DNA of 39,387 bases from Candidatus Aminicenantota bacterium (lineage in GTDB: Bacteria > Acidobacteriota > Aminicenantia > UBA2199). A model generated the notes under the pieces. That model saw only the letters and a program-made list of their open reading frames with translations, was not told where the DNA came from and ran no database searches. A program made the position numbers and the translations under genes. This document shows, in pieces, positions 25,100 through 34,174 of the stretch. The DNA lies in assembly GCA_026393835.1 (NCBI GenBank), contig JAPKZK010000086.1, positions 1 through 39,387 of the forward strand, written 5' to 3'. Each line of letters opens with the position of its first letter. The first letter of the stretch is position 1.

Positions 25100-28033
25100 T
25101 CACATTTCCACCAGGAGGTGATAAAGAATGGTTTCACCATCATTACAGCGGTGCCGCGCCCGAAACGCCGCGACTTTATTAAACCCCGTAGGGACCTCTT
25201 CGATGCCATCTTTTACTAATGGATAGGGATTATAATCGATCTGTGGAAGGTGGTCCCGGTACTTTCGGCATAAGTCGGCAAAATCAGCAGCCGAAGCATA
25301 CACCAGGATATAATTCTCTTTTAGACCGCTGCAATCATAACGATGGAACAATTTCAGCACATGGCTATCGATGACTTTGGTATCGCAGGAGGCGAGGTTT
25401 AGGGCTTCTATAATGGAAACGGGCCGGCCGGTTTCATCTTCGATTTTGATATCCAGTTCCCCGATTCTTTCCCCGGCAGCGGAAAGACCCCACAAGGTTT
25501 GATCCAGGGCGTGAAAGCCGCGGGTTCGCAGCAGGAGAGAGACAACGGTATTGCGACTGTTTTCATCGGTTTGCAGGGTTTTCTTAATCCCCTGAATCTG
25601 CGATACCGTGGTGACAACCGAATCGAAAAGATTTTCGGGCCGTTCAGGCGGAAGCAATCCGTTGAGTAATTGGTGAGTCGAAACCTCTTTAAAATTCTTT
25701 TCGCAAAAAGCGTTTCTACCGATGGAAATGAATTTTTGCAGTACATTATATTTGTAGAAATAGGCTTCACCGGATTGAAGGCATTCGCTGCAAATGCACG
25801 GCACTTCCTCGAAAACATGCTGTTCTTTTTTCATGTTGAGGGTTTCGTGGATATGGTCGAAATGGCTGCGGATGACGCCCATTAACTGGGTGTTATTTTT
25901 CCCGGCTACGGAAACCCGGATACGTTTCTGGGCCGCATCGCTAACCACCAGCGCCGTGGAACCGGAGAACGCCAGTTCTACGCCGTTGTTCCAGTAATGG
26001 TCATCGCGTATGAGGTAATGGATGCGGCTGATAAACCGGGTGATAATGCCGGCCGGCATGAAATCATAGGAATAATGGAGTTGGAGATTGTGCCTGGACG
26101 TGGACCGGTAGGCCCCCATGTCGATGGCCGGACGTTGGGAAGGCAGGAGTTCCGGCAGGATATAATCATCCGTACCCACGATGTTGAAACATAATTCGAA
26201 TTTCTCGATGAGGCGCAGGAGCTGCGGGTACTTTTCCGGGGGATATTTTTTCTTGTCCCAATAGCGGTCGAGATGGGCGCGATTAAAGCGTCCTTTATTT
26301 TGCTGGATTTCCAGGGAGTCGATCAGGGCATAAACCGCTCCGGTGGCCCATTCCGGTTTCAATATTACAGTATCGGCCAATACCGGGTCCTGGTGGAAGT
26401 GTAGTATGATGCCCAGGTCGTGGAGGTAATCGCTGAGAAACAGGGCCTTTTCCCTATCCATGTCATGGGAGAGGCATACGGCGAGATAGCCCTCCTGGGT
26501 GATGTAATCGTCTTTCCTGGCTTTCAGTTTGTCACGGATATCCTTCCATCGCTTGGGGAGTTTATCCAACAGGTGGGGCATCCCACAGAGGGCGGTGCGG
26601 ATGGTTTCGGTTAGTTCGGGAATATGAAGACCGGAGACGCAGCTTATTTGGTGGAAATGGGCGATGTTGGGGAACTTTTCTTGAAAGGAGGCTTCATCGA
26701 TGTGTTTGATACGCATGTCCGCCTTGTTCATCACCATGATGAGCGGGCTGCCGGCGCCGAAGAGTTTGACGGCGTTGAGCCAGTAGTCGAAGCCGCGGGT
26801 TTCTTCTTCTTTGCGGGGGTCCCAGACAAAAATGTAGAGGGAGCGTTTGGTGAGGAAGAATTGGTGGGTGGCGTGGAGAATATCCTGGCCGCCGAAATCC
26901 CAGAAATGTATTTTGACATCGCGGGATTGGCCGTCGGGGAAGGGGCAGGAGAGTTGCCAGGGTTGGATATCGATGCCGCGGGTGGTGTCTTCTTTGCCCA
27001 GCTCCACTACGAAATCATTGTCTTTGAGTTTTTTCATGAGGGTGGTTTTGCCCACGTCGCCGGAGCCGACCAGGAGGAGTTTGGACTCAAGGAACAGCAC
27101 GGAAGCCTGCTGGATTTCGGCGAAATAGTTTTCGATGGCCCTTTTGCCTTTTTTCACAATCTCTTCGGGGGGATCGGTCAGGGGATTACCGTAGAGATTC
27201 AAGCAACCCAACACATAAAAATCCTCCCATTTTATTTTCATGTTGAGCCACCAGGAGGTGATATCCGGAGGAAGTCGTTGGATACGATTTTCGCTTACAT
27301 TTAATGTTGTTAAATGCTTCAATTCCCTCAGCGGTGTGAGGTCCGAGATTTGATTCTTTTCTAAATTAAGCCAGGTAAGGTTAACTAATGCGCTCAGTGG
27401 CGTGATATCCGTGATTTGATTATTTAATAGACTAAGAGTTGCCAGCATTGTCAGTGCGCTCAGTGGCGTGAGGTCCGTGATTTGATTCTTTTCTAAAATA
27501 AGAGTTCTTAGCTTAGGCAGCACCCTCAGCAACGTGATATCCGTGATTTGATTATGGGTTAAATCAAGAGTTGTCAAATTCGTCAATTCCCTCAGCGGCG
27601 TGAGGTCCGTGATTTGATTCCTATTTAAATAAAGAATTTCTAGTCTTGTCAGGCCTCCCAAAGGTGTGAGGTCCATGATTTGATTGCTATTTAAACCTAA
27701 ATTTGTCAACCTCGTTAAAATACTCAGTGGTGTGATGTCCTTAATTTGATTATTATTTAAACCAAGATTTGTCAGGTTCGTCAGGGTGCTCAGCGGTGTG
27801 ATATCGTTGATTTGATTATTCCACAATGAAAGATGGGTTAAGCCGCTTAAATCCTTTAGAAACGAAATATCCTTAATTTCGCTGTCATCCAGATTTAACC
27901 CCTGCACCTTTCCCGTTTCTTCATTCATAGCATAGCCATTTTTTCCCCAGAATATTTTTTTAAGCGGAAATGGTTTTAATTCTTTCTCGCTTTGCTTTTC
28001 GATCTGTTTTATGATCGCCATATCATCGGCCAT
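25100..28033 (-). CDS. ROCO protein: LRR-Roc-COR GTPase
   Basis: The 977-aa product starts at ATG 28033 (MADDMAIIKQIEKQ) behind GAGGAG. The frame extends further upstream to 28135 but only through a repeat. About ten 22-residue LRRs (DITPLSxLTxLTxLxLxxNQI) fill about 45-270. A Roc GTPase follows with P-loop GSGDVGKT (about 323-330), G3 DFGGQ (about 378) and G4 NKAD (about 434). A COR dimerisation domain (YLHDLGIILHFHQDPVLADT, LKPEWATGAVYALID) comes next, then a Cys-containing segment (CICSECLQSGEAYF) and a 150-aa C-terminal region ending in YNPYPLVKDG. Roc-COR proteins cycle GTP through dimerisation. Bacterial partners are mostly unknown, and no kinase domain is present here. Confidence 0.9.
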   Translation of the reverse strand: MADDMAIIKQIEKQSEKELKPFPLKKIFWGKNGYAMNEETGKVQGLNLDDSEIKDISFLKDLSGLTHLSLWNNQINDITPLSTLTNLTNLGLNNNQIKDITPLSILTRLTNLGLNSNQIMDLTPLGGLTRLEILYLNRNQITDLTPLRELTNLTTLDLTHNQITDITLLRVLPKLRTLILEKNQITDLTPLSALTMLATLSLLNNQITDITPLSALVNLTWLNLEKNQISDLTPLRELKHLTTLNVSENRIQRLPPDITSWWLNMKIKWEDFYVLGCLNLYGNPLTDPPEEIVKKGKRAIENYFAEIQQASVLFLESKLLLVGSGDVGKTTLMKKLKDNDFVVELGKEDTTRGIDIQPWQLSCPFPDGQSRDVKIHFWDFGGQDILHATHQFFLTKRSLYIFVWDPRKEEETRGFDYWLNAVKLFGAGSPLIMVMNKADMRIKHIDEASFQEKFPNIAHFHQISCVSGLHIPELTETIRTALCGMPHLLDKLPKRWKDIRDKLKARKDDYITQEGYLAVCLSHDMDREKALFLSDYLHDLGIILHFHQDPVLADTVILKPEWATGAVYALIDSLEIQQNKGRFNRAHLDRYWDKKKYPPEKYPQLLRLIEKFELCFNIVGTDDYILPELLPSQRPAIDMGAYRSTSRHNLQLHYSYDFMPAGIITRFISRIHYLIRDDHYWNNGVELAFSGSTALVVSDAAQKRIRVSVAGKNNTQLMGVIRSHFDHIHETLNMKKEQHVFEEVPCICSECLQSGEAYFYKYNVLQKFISIGRNAFCEKNFKEVSTHQLLNGLLPPERPENLFDSVVTTVSQIQGIKKTLQTDENSRNTVVSLLLRTRGFHALDQTLWGLSAAGERIGELDIKIEDETGRPVSIIEALNLASCDTKVIDSHVLKLFHRYDCSGLKENYILVYASAADFADLCRKYRDHLPQIDYNPYPLVKDGIEEVPTGFNKVAAFRARHRCNDGETILYHLLVEM

Positions 28034-28526
<493 letters not shown>

Positions 28527-28805
28527 TTAGGCACTGAGTTTAAAATTTAAATCGATTCCATTTATATCAGGAATAGGTAAGTTTTTCTTAAAACTTAAAA
28601 TAAGCCACTCATCAAGGGTTTCTCTTAGCTGGCGCCTGCATTCTTCAAGGCTTTTTCCAGTGGCCCATACTCCTTTAATTTCCGGTATTTCACCGTAATA
28701 CGGTTCTTCATCACTGATTATTTCATATTTTGCTTTTTTTAGGGCCTCGTCTATATATTCGATAATCACTTTTTCCTCCGGGACAAAATATACTCTAATC
28801 GCCAT
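28527..28805 (-). CDS. HicB-like antitoxin-family protein
   Basis: The 92-aa protein fits the HicB_lk_antitox family (PF15919): YEIISDEEPYYGEIPEIKGV then WATGKSLEECRRQLRETLDE. This is the partial RNase H-like fold of HicB without an obvious C-terminal DNA-binding domain. HicB normally neutralises the mRNA-cleaving toxin HicA encoded next to it. No intact hicA is present on either side, and the last codon is followed at once by possible hicA-end debris. It is probably an orphan antitoxin. No strong Shine-Dalgarno is seen. Confidence 0.82.
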   Translation of the reverse strand: MAIRVYFVPEEKVIIEYIDEALKKAKYEIISDEEPYYGEIPEIKGVWATGKSLEECRRQLRETLDEWLILSFKKNLPIPDINGIDLNFKLSA

Positions 28806-28885
28806 TTTTTGTCAATATTATAAAGGAACTCAAAGAAAAAAAATAGCCGCGAAGAAAACGAAGCGAGGAAGCGAGGAAGCGAGGA

Positions 28886-28966
28886 AGAGCGGAAAAAGAT
28901 GCATCCCGTAGGGGCGAACCCCCGTGTGCGCCCGTTTAATTGACCCGGGCCCCTGGACCACCTTAT
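28886..28966. repeat. Direct repeat B, copy 1
   Basis: AGAGCGGAAAAAGATGCATC, then CCGTAGGGGCGAACCCCC, GCGCCCGTTTAATTGACC and CGGGCCCCTGG. Copy 2 is at about 29768-29848. It contains the mobile-looking GTAGGGGCGAACCCCCG module (28908-28933). Confidence 0.85.
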
Positions 28967-28975
28967 TCTTTTGTA

Positions 28976-29004
28976 TTGACAATCAAAAACATTTAATGCA
29001 TAAT
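28976..29004 (+). promoter_or_regulatory. Promoter of the ParDE-like module
   Basis: -35 TTGACA (28976-28981), 17-bp spacer, -10 CATAAT (28999-29004). It begins about 10 bp after repeat B ends. Confidence 0.75.
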
Positions 29005-29053
29005 ACTACAGTAAGATTCACATAGCTACCACCGTGCATAAAGGAGGCAAAAA

Positions 29054-29245
29054 ATGCCCGTTAGAGTTAGAGAACAGGTGATAAAACTGGTTGAAACCCT
29101 TCCTGAAGAAGTAACCCTTGACGACATTATGAGCGAACTCTATTTTAAAACCCAGGTGGATAAAGGTTTGATGGAATTGGATGAAGGTAAAGGCATCCCT
29201 CATGAAGAAGTAGAAATGAGATTGTCCGGATGGCTCTCAAAATAA
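29054..29245 (+). CDS. Putative antitoxin of a ParE/RelE-type module
   Basis: The 63-aa protein starts MPVRVREQVIKLVETLPEEV and has an acidic helical body (DDIMSELYFKTQVDKGLMEL) ending MRLSGWLSK. Size, acidity, position upstream and 16-bp overlap with the toxin gene are typical of type II antitoxins. The sequence resembles small ParD/addiction-module proteins, without a motif I can name with certainty. A strong Shine-Dalgarno (AAAGGAGG, 6-nt spacer) precedes it. Confidence 0.75.
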   Translation: MPVRVREQVIKLVETLPEEVTLDDIMSELYFKTQVDKGLMELDEGKGIPHEEVEMRLSGWLSK

Positions 29246-29526
29246 TCTGGGCTCCCCAGGCAGCTTCAAATCTCGAAGAAATCTGTGACTATATTTCAAG
29301 AGATTCGGAATACTATGCGGCCCACTTTGCCCAAAAAATAATTGATACTATTAAAGAGATTCCAAATTTTCCTGGTGGAGGCAGGGTCGTCCCTGAATAT
29401 AACGACGAAAACCTTCGGGAAAAAATTTATGGAAATTACCGGATCATCTATCGTATCAAAACCGATACCATAGAAATCGCTGCAATATGCCACGGCAATC
29501 GACTCCTTGAAAATGCTTTTCTATAA
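29230..29526 (+). CDS. ParE/RelE-superfamily toxin
   Basis: The 98-aa protein has the ParE toxin layout (PF05016): IIWAPQAASNLEEICDYISR in the N-terminal helices, then VPEYNDENLREKIYGNYRII YRI. This matches the ExREixxxxYRIxYRI core of the ParE beta-sheet, and IAAICHGNRLL is the terminal strand. ParE members poison gyrase and RelE members cleave ribosome-bound mRNA; the P-E-Y/LREK-IYG-YRIIYR pattern is more ParE-like. The 16-bp overlap with the antitoxin implies coupled translation. It looks intact. Confidence 0.88.
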   Translation: MALKIIWAPQAASNLEEICDYISRDSEYYAAHFAQKIIDTIKEIPNFPGGGRVVPEYNDENLREKIYGNYRIIYRIKTDTIEIAAICHGNRLLENAFL

Positions 29527-29559
29527 AGATGCTGCATCCCGGTCTGGAACCAAATCCGT

Positions 29560-29721
29560 TTTCCGGGAAAAGAAAAAAAATAGCCGCGAAGAACGCGAAG
29601 ACACGCGAAAAAAAAGAAGGTAAGAGGGTAAGAGGGTGAGAAGGTGAGAAAAAAAAAGATAAAATGATGAATGATGAATGATGAAGAAAAGATAGAAGAG
29701 CGGAAGTGAAGAAGAGCGGAA
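29560..29721. repeat. Direct repeat A, copy 2 (162 bp)
   Basis: It is near-identical to 28158-28319 in the same orientation, differing by a handful of bases (for example GAAGTGAAGAAG for GAAGTGAGGAAG). Confidence 0.88.
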
Positions 29722-29767
29722 AAAACAGGGGCCAGGATTCAGGGATCAGGGGGCAGGGGGAAGCGGA

Positions 29768-29848
29768 AGAGCGGAAAAAGATGTATTCCGTAGGGGCGAA
29801 CCCCCTGTGTTCGCCCGTTTAATTGACTCGGGCCCCTGGCCCTACCTT
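29768..29848. repeat. Direct repeat B, copy 2
   Basis: It matches 28886-28966 from AGAGCGGAAAAAGATG to GGGCCCCTGG with a few differences. The remaining gap up to 29962 is A/C-rich (AAACCCAAAACAAATCC) and holds no gene. Confidence 0.82.
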
Positions 29849-29962
29849 GTAATAAAATAAATCGCGAAACAGAAGCACGAAATCGCATTACGTGAAACCC
29901 AAAACAAATCCAAAATAAAAAAGCCCAAACAAAAACAAACCCACAAGCCAATTTTCCTTCTA

Positions 29963-29991
29963 TTGCAATATCCACTCATTTGTAATAGAAT
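29963..29991 (+). promoter_or_regulatory. Promoter of the TumE-like module
   Basis: -35 TTGCAA (29963-29968), 17-bp spacer, -10 TAGAAT (29986-29991), about 48 bp before ATG 30039. Confidence 0.62.
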
Positions 29992-30038
29992 ATATTTCCT
30001 GTCATTTGTTTTTGACTTGTTGGCAGGAGGTGATAATA

Positions 30039-30335
30039 ATGGCTAAGGTGATATTGAAAACCAATAAGCCCTCAGAAGCCACCAAGGTTCTAAAAGAGGC
30101 ATTAGAATTAGAAGCATCACGTATAAAATACAGCCTGAATCTTGCCAGGAACCGTTTGAAAAAATTTGAACGGAAATACGAAATCTCATCGTCAAAATTT
30201 ATTGCCGATTGGAGCGCGGAGGAACTGAAAGGCGGCGATATGGAATACGTGGAATGGGCAGGCGAGTACCGATTGGCATTAAGATTGAATGAACGCCTGG
30301 CAACCATAAAAAGCATAGAGTATGTTGCTTCGTAA
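30039..30335 (+). CDS. Putative antitoxin partner of the TumE-like protein
   Basis: The 98-aa, mostly helical protein starts MAKVILKTNKPSEATKVLKE and continues with a probable coiled coil (ASRIKYSLNLARNRLKKFER), ending IKSIEYVAS. A strong Shine-Dalgarno (GCAGGAGGTGATAATA) fixes this start. It overlaps the next gene by 14 bp. Position and size suggest the antitoxin of the pair, but I do not recognise the family. Confidence 0.65.
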   Translation: MAKVILKTNKPSEATKVLKEALELEASRIKYSLNLARNRLKKFERKYEISSSKFIADWSAEELKGGDMEYVEWAGEYRLALRLNERLATIKSIEYVAS

Positions 30336-30699
30336 TTATTTAAATTCCTTACACAAAGAAATTGAGAAACTTGAAAATTACGGCTTCATAGAATCTGTCG
30401 AAGTCAAGGAAGAAATAAGAGCGATTAAGCAGGCCCTGTTTACTGCAAGGGTCGTTTTCATTAATGGCTCGGAACTGCATATCAAAGAGTATATCGATGC
30501 CAGGTATAAAATTGAAAGGGTAAGTTACGCTTACCATTATCAGGATAGAGATGGCAATTGCATATTCAGATATGATGATGCTGTTCATAAACCCGCGTTG
30601 CGATCCAGGGAACACAAGCACACCTTAGATGGAAGTAGTGTCCCTTCTGATTTACCTGATATATCGGAAATATTTGATGAAATAATCGGGAGTCTTTAA
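30322..30699 (+). CDS. TumE/DUF6516-family putative toxin
   Basis: The 125-aa protein contains ARVVFINGSELHIKEYIDAR and YAYHYQDRDGNCIFRYDDAV followed by HKPALRSREHKH. This is the characteristic core of the TumE-type proteins (DUF6516, PF20126), predicted toxins of two-gene modules. The EYxD, YHYQDxDGxxIFRYD and HKH residues are all present, so it looks intact. The active mechanism is not known to me. It is translationally coupled to the upstream gene. Confidence 0.75.
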   Translation: MLLRNYLNSLHKEIEKLENYGFIESVEVKEEIRAIKQALFTARVVFINGSELHIKEYIDARYKIERVSYAYHYQDRDGNCIFRYDDAVHKPALRSREHKHTLDGSSVPSDLPDISEIFDEIIGSL

Positions 30700-31403
30700 G
30701 AGCCTTTAATCTCCCACCTTTTTTTCTTCCTCATTAACAATTATCCCTATTGAACTTTCCTGGCTGTTCTAAAGTTGCAGTTGAAGGGAAAAAGGAGCCC
30801 GCGAAACACACGAAATACGCGAAATTATTGTAGGGAACAGGCACTGCCTGTTCCCAGGATGCATTTGAAGGAACAGGCAGTGCCTGTTCCCTACCTATGT
30901 GCACTTATTCCATTACGATTCCTTACCGGGATGTCAGGATGCCCGGATAACAATGTCCAATGGCGGAAAAATGGCGTTAATTTTGAAGGAAATAGCATCC
31001 GGAACAAAGAAAATAGGATAAGAAGCACTGCTTTTGATATTTAAATTTATGGAAATACTATTTAGAAAATAGGAAATACAATTTTATCAAATGGAATTAC
31101 AACTTTATAATATGGAAATGGAACTTGATCAATAGGAAATACGGTTTTATCATATGGAAATGCCACTGAATCACATGTTTAAATTGTATTTCCAAATGAT
31201 AAAACGGTAATTCCAATATAAATAATCACATTTCCATTAGATAAAATTCCGATTCCTATTGATAAAGTCATATTTCCATTAGAAACAATTCCAATTCCAA
31301 TTTATAAAATAGTAATTCCTATTTATAAAATCACATTTCCAATTGACTTTTCGATAAATCCATGGTAGACTAAGGAATCCTGGTGAATTGCAAGGAGGAA
31401 AAC
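30700..31403. repeat. Gene-free gap: palindromic repeats and array 3
   Basis: 30830-30855 and 30870-30894 are two inverted copies of a GGGAACAGGCACTGCCTG element, each nearly palindromic; a third copy is at 32098-32126. 31045-31345 is array 3. The sequence between (30900-31040) shows no convincing gene; the 89-codon ORF there starts in repeats. Confidence 0.75.
31045..31345. repeat. Array 3: fifteen 21-bp units in two inverted arms
   Basis: Left arm: GGAA (in ATGGAAAT) begins at 31051, 31072, 31093, 31114, 31135 and 31156, with a degenerate unit at 31177. Right arm: TTCC (in ATTTCCAT) begins at 31190, 31211, 31232, 31253, 31274, 31295, 31316 and 31337. Every interval is exactly 21 bp although the unit sequence drifts. 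The right arm is the reverse complement type of the left arm, so a long imperfect hairpin is possible. It ends about 60 bp before the start of the helical-protein gene at 31404. Confidence 0.9.
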
Positions 31404-32054
31404 ATGAATTTTTATAAGTTACCGTTGGACCGGAAAGTGGGCGTCAGTGAAATCGCCCTGGCAAATACCCGGAAGAACCAGATCATCATGGAACGGATAG
31501 TCGCATACAAGTACGATGAGAACCGGCTCAGCCAGGGAGACCATATAATTGTCCGCATTAAACAACTGACCCTTCGTTGGAATAAGGCCCAATCGGAACG
31601 AATGCTGGCCACCAATGAATTATATGCCGCCCGCAATGAAATTAAAACCGTATATGGCAAAACCCGCCGTATTGCCCGGATACTTTTCCAGGACCAGGAA
31701 CCCCAACGGCGGGTATTGGCCATGGATGGCCCCAGCAAACAATTATTACCCCAGTGGCTGGAACAAGCCCGGCAGTTTTATACCAATGCCCTGGTTGACC
31801 CGGAAATAATCCGCCAGTTTTCCGGTTACGGCATCACGACCGAACGCCTGAACGAAGAAAAAACCCTCTTAACCAAACTGGAAAAAGCCATGGCCAACCA
31901 GGAAAAGAAAGCCGGCCAGGCCATGGAAATCACCCGCGAAAGAAAATCGGCCGTTAACGAACTGGACCATTGGATGAGTAAATTCTTTACGATTTTGCGC
32001 CTGGCCATGGGAAAATCCCAGATGCTGGAAGCGGTGGGGATTGTGGTTAAATAG
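31404..32054 (+). CDS. Helical protein of unknown function, paralogue 1 (216 aa)
   Basis: It begins MNFYKLPLDRKVGVSEIALA and is predicted almost fully helical, with FYTNALVDPEIIRQFSGYGI, then LTKLEKAMANQEKKAGQA and a C-terminal WMSKFFTILRLAMGKSQMLE AVGIVVK. The same scaffold occurs in the convergent gene at 32149-32808 (YAGYGVTPEKLE, LADWIHDLRTILKLAL, PQLLESAGI). AAGGAGGAAAAC precedes the ATG; the longer frame from 31383 lacks such a site. No signal peptide, TM segment or catalytic motif is seen. Four-helix-bundle architecture is my inference. Confidence 0.7.
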   Translation: MNFYKLPLDRKVGVSEIALANTRKNQIIMERIVAYKYDENRLSQGDHIIVRIKQLTLRWNKAQSERMLATNELYAARNEIKTVYGKTRRIARILFQDQEPQRRVLAMDGPSKQLLPQWLEQARQFYTNALVDPEIIRQFSGYGITTERLNEEKTLLTKLEKAMANQEKKAGQAMEITRERKSAVNELDHWMSKFFTILRLAMGKSQMLEAVGIVVK

Positions 32055-32097
32055 AAGGAAAAGAAGGGTAGGGGAAAAAAAAGAACAGTAGGGAAGA

Positions 32098-32126
32098 GTA
32101 GGGAACAGGCACTGCCTGTTCCCTAC
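32098..32126. repeat. Third copy of the GGGAACAGGCACTGCCTG palindrome
   Basis: GTAGGGAACAGGCACTGCCT continues to GTTCCCTAC, almost a perfect palindrome. It lies between the two convergent helical-protein genes, where its stem could end both transcripts. Confidence 0.75.
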
Positions 32127-32148
32127 AATTGTTCCCTACCAAAGCAAC

Positions 32149-32808
32149 TTATTTGGAGCGTGCCAGGATTCCGGCGCTTTCCAGTAGTTGGGGTTCAGGG
32201 GCCAGGGCCAGTTTAAGGATGGTTCTTAAATCATGGATCCAATCCGCCAAAATGAACACCGCATTGTTTCTTACTTCAGTGGACAACTGGGAATTGGACT
32301 TCGCGTCTTCCTGGTCAATTTTGTTTTGACGTACTTTGGCGATGGCAGTCACACCCGTTTCCAGTTTTTCCGGGGTAACGCCGTAACCCGCATATTTGGC
32401 CCGCATAACCTCATCGTTGAGAACGGAACTATAAAAAGCCTCCCCCTGTTGAACCCAGCCGTTGAAATCCTGTTTCCTTTCTCCATCCATGGAATAGGAA
32501 ACCATTTTTTCGGGTTCGTTTTTGAGGATCAGGCGTCCGATGGTAAGGTGTTCATAATAGATAGCTTTCGTTTCTTCGATGGCTTCTTCCAGGGCCGTTG
32601 TGGCCACCAGTTGTTTACCTCCCTCGACAATGTGGAACTGGTAATAGTCTTTGGCGTTTTTCAAGATTCCCACACCTTCGCCGACGCGGACCTCATCATA
32701 ATTGTAATTCAGGAGGTAGGTCTTTATCCGGGGATTCTTTAGTGAAGCCGTGATCATGACGTCCGACTCACCGATCAATTGTTCAACTTCTTTTCTTGTT
32801 AAAATCAT
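32149..32808 (-). CDS. Helical protein of unknown function, paralogue 2 (219 aa)
   Basis: It starts MILTRKEVEQLIGESDVMIT behind AAGGAGACAAAAA. The C-terminal half aligns with paralogue 1: EAFYSSVLNDEVMRAKYAGY, GVTPEKLETGVTAIAKV, and LRTILKLALAPEPQLLESAG. The N-terminal halves differ (here EVRVGEGVGILKNAKDYY). The sequence is rich in Glu, Lys and Ala, with no membrane or enzymatic signature. The tail-to-tail arrangement with a relative suggests an inverted local duplication followed by divergence. Confidence 0.7.
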   Translation of the reverse strand: MILTRKEVEQLIGESDVMITASLKNPRIKTYLLNYNYDEVRVGEGVGILKNAKDYYQFHIVEGGKQLVATTALEEAIEETKAIYYEHLTIGRLILKNEPEKMVSYSMDGERKQDFNGWVQQGEAFYSSVLNDEVMRAKYAGYGVTPEKLETGVTAIAKVRQNKIDQEDAKSNSQLSTEVRNNAVFILADWIHDLRTILKLALAPEPQLLESAGILARSK

Positions 32809-33127
32809 TTTTTGTCTCCTTTTTATTGTTTTATTTATCTGTGTTTTTTATACTTTGTTGTAGGGGGTTGATAATAGGGCCAATTATGAGCATGGCCCCT
32901 CTTGCCCCGGATGCAGGTAACTAGAACACTGGCTATCGTATTAATATATCGAAACCAACGTTCATTGAATACATCGCCTATATATGTCATAGTTTCACCA
33001 AAAGGAAATCCCAATATATCATATGGCGATTTATTTGTAAAGAGAAAAAAAATTTTTTTTTATTTTTTTGTATTGACATTCGTGACAGGCAAGAATACCG
33101 TTTTTTTTTGTTTCCGGCTCGTCCGGG
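32809..33127. other. AT-rich gap without a recognisable gene
   Basis: It contains long A and T runs (33040-33070, 33100-33112). The only ORF is 77 codons of low-complexity composition. The T-runs downstream of 33128 could end the transcript of the truncated ATPase. Confidence 0.6.
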
Positions 33128-33781
33128 TTATGTGATGGCCTCTCCGAATTTTTCCACCCAGGTTTGGAAGATGGGCACGCGCATGCGATAAAAGTCCTTT
33201 TCCGGTAAAATAAAGCCGTGCTCGCGCAGGGCAAAGAGGGCTTTCTTATCCGTCGGCGCGGTTCCGGCCAGGACTTCGCGCACGGCATGTTTGAGGGCCG
33301 GTTTTTCGCAGAACTGCCGCCAGAAAACATCCGTAACGCCGTTTTGGGGACGATACACGTGACCCTCCAGGACTTGATCCAGGTCCGCGGGGGTCATGCG
33401 GCGGCGCAGGGCCGTGTTGGCGATATTGACCATCTCGTGGCAGATGCGCTGCACCAGGGTGGGATGTCCCTGGGTCAAATGGTAGATGCGCTCGATGACT
33501 TCATCGGGGTAATCCAGCCCGGCGACTTCGATAAGGCGGCGAGTTTGCGGGGCGGTGAGATAATCCACTTCCAACAGCACCGCCTGTACGAAATAATCGC
33601 TCCAACGGGGCAGGTCCAACTCGGAAAAAAATGTGGCGCCCACGAACAGGAACACGATCTTGTTTTGATGCTGGGAAAAGCTGCGCATGGCGTCCAGGAG
33701 ATCGGCGGCAGCGACTGGATCCGTTTGCATACGGCGGTGCAATTTCTCGTATTCGTCAACAGCAATTCTAATTTTATAAAA
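33128..33781 (-). pseudogene. 5'-truncated STAND/AAA-type ATPase
   Basis: The frame opens right after a TAA at 33782-33784 and reads FYKIRIAVDEYEKLHRRMQT, i.e. it begins at the Walker B strand. It continues with a helical lid and winged-helix-like part (LTQGHPTLVQRICHEMVNIA, DLDQVLEGHV) and ends EKFGEAIT. In intact relatives about 250-450 residues with the Walker A motif precede this point. Upstream there is only dispersed repeat DNA (33786-33880), so the 5' part was lost, probably with repeat insertion or deletion. A shorter product could start at an internal codon (TTG 33742) but would lack the nucleotide-binding loop. Confidence 0.78.
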
Positions 33782-34174
33782 TTACGGGCGTCCACGGGGG
33801 GACGCCCCTACAAAAATTAATCGAAATTTGGAATAATCATGAGTTTTCAATTCGGTAGGGGCAGGCCCCCGTGTCTGCCCCAATTGAAATTTCTTGTTTC
33901 TAGGTCAAAATGAGAATTGCTGGAAAGAAATATTTTATACCACACAAAAATTGAAAATTCAAGATATTTCTGAAAAAATAAAAGTGTCTGCCCTTTGTCC
34001 CTGATAACAACGATTATGGGCCACCAATCCTGAGGAGGTTGAACACCAATTATTAATTGTTAATGCGAATCAACCCCTATCGTCTGCCTGCCCCTGGCGC
34101 CTGACGGAGCTTTTATTTACAATTTTACATAATGGTACTAAAAACGGGCTCCCGAACGACACTGGACATACATC
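33782..34174. repeat. Gap with two GTAGGGGC-type repeats, otherwise empty
   Basis: 33786-33811 (minus) and 33855-33880 (plus) are copies of the GTAGGGGC(N6)CCCCCGTG(N)GCCC family, in opposite orientation. 33880-33920 pairs with 1455-1483 in inverted orientation. Nothing recognisable lies in 33925-34174. Confidence 0.7.

Noticed and set aside
31045..31345. CRISPR array or coding repeats
   Set aside because: The orientation switches in the middle, units are contiguous, and no frame runs through the array with a start codon.
32902..33135. 77-codon plus-strand ORF
   Set aside because: It is low-complexity Phe/Lys translation of T/A runs without support.
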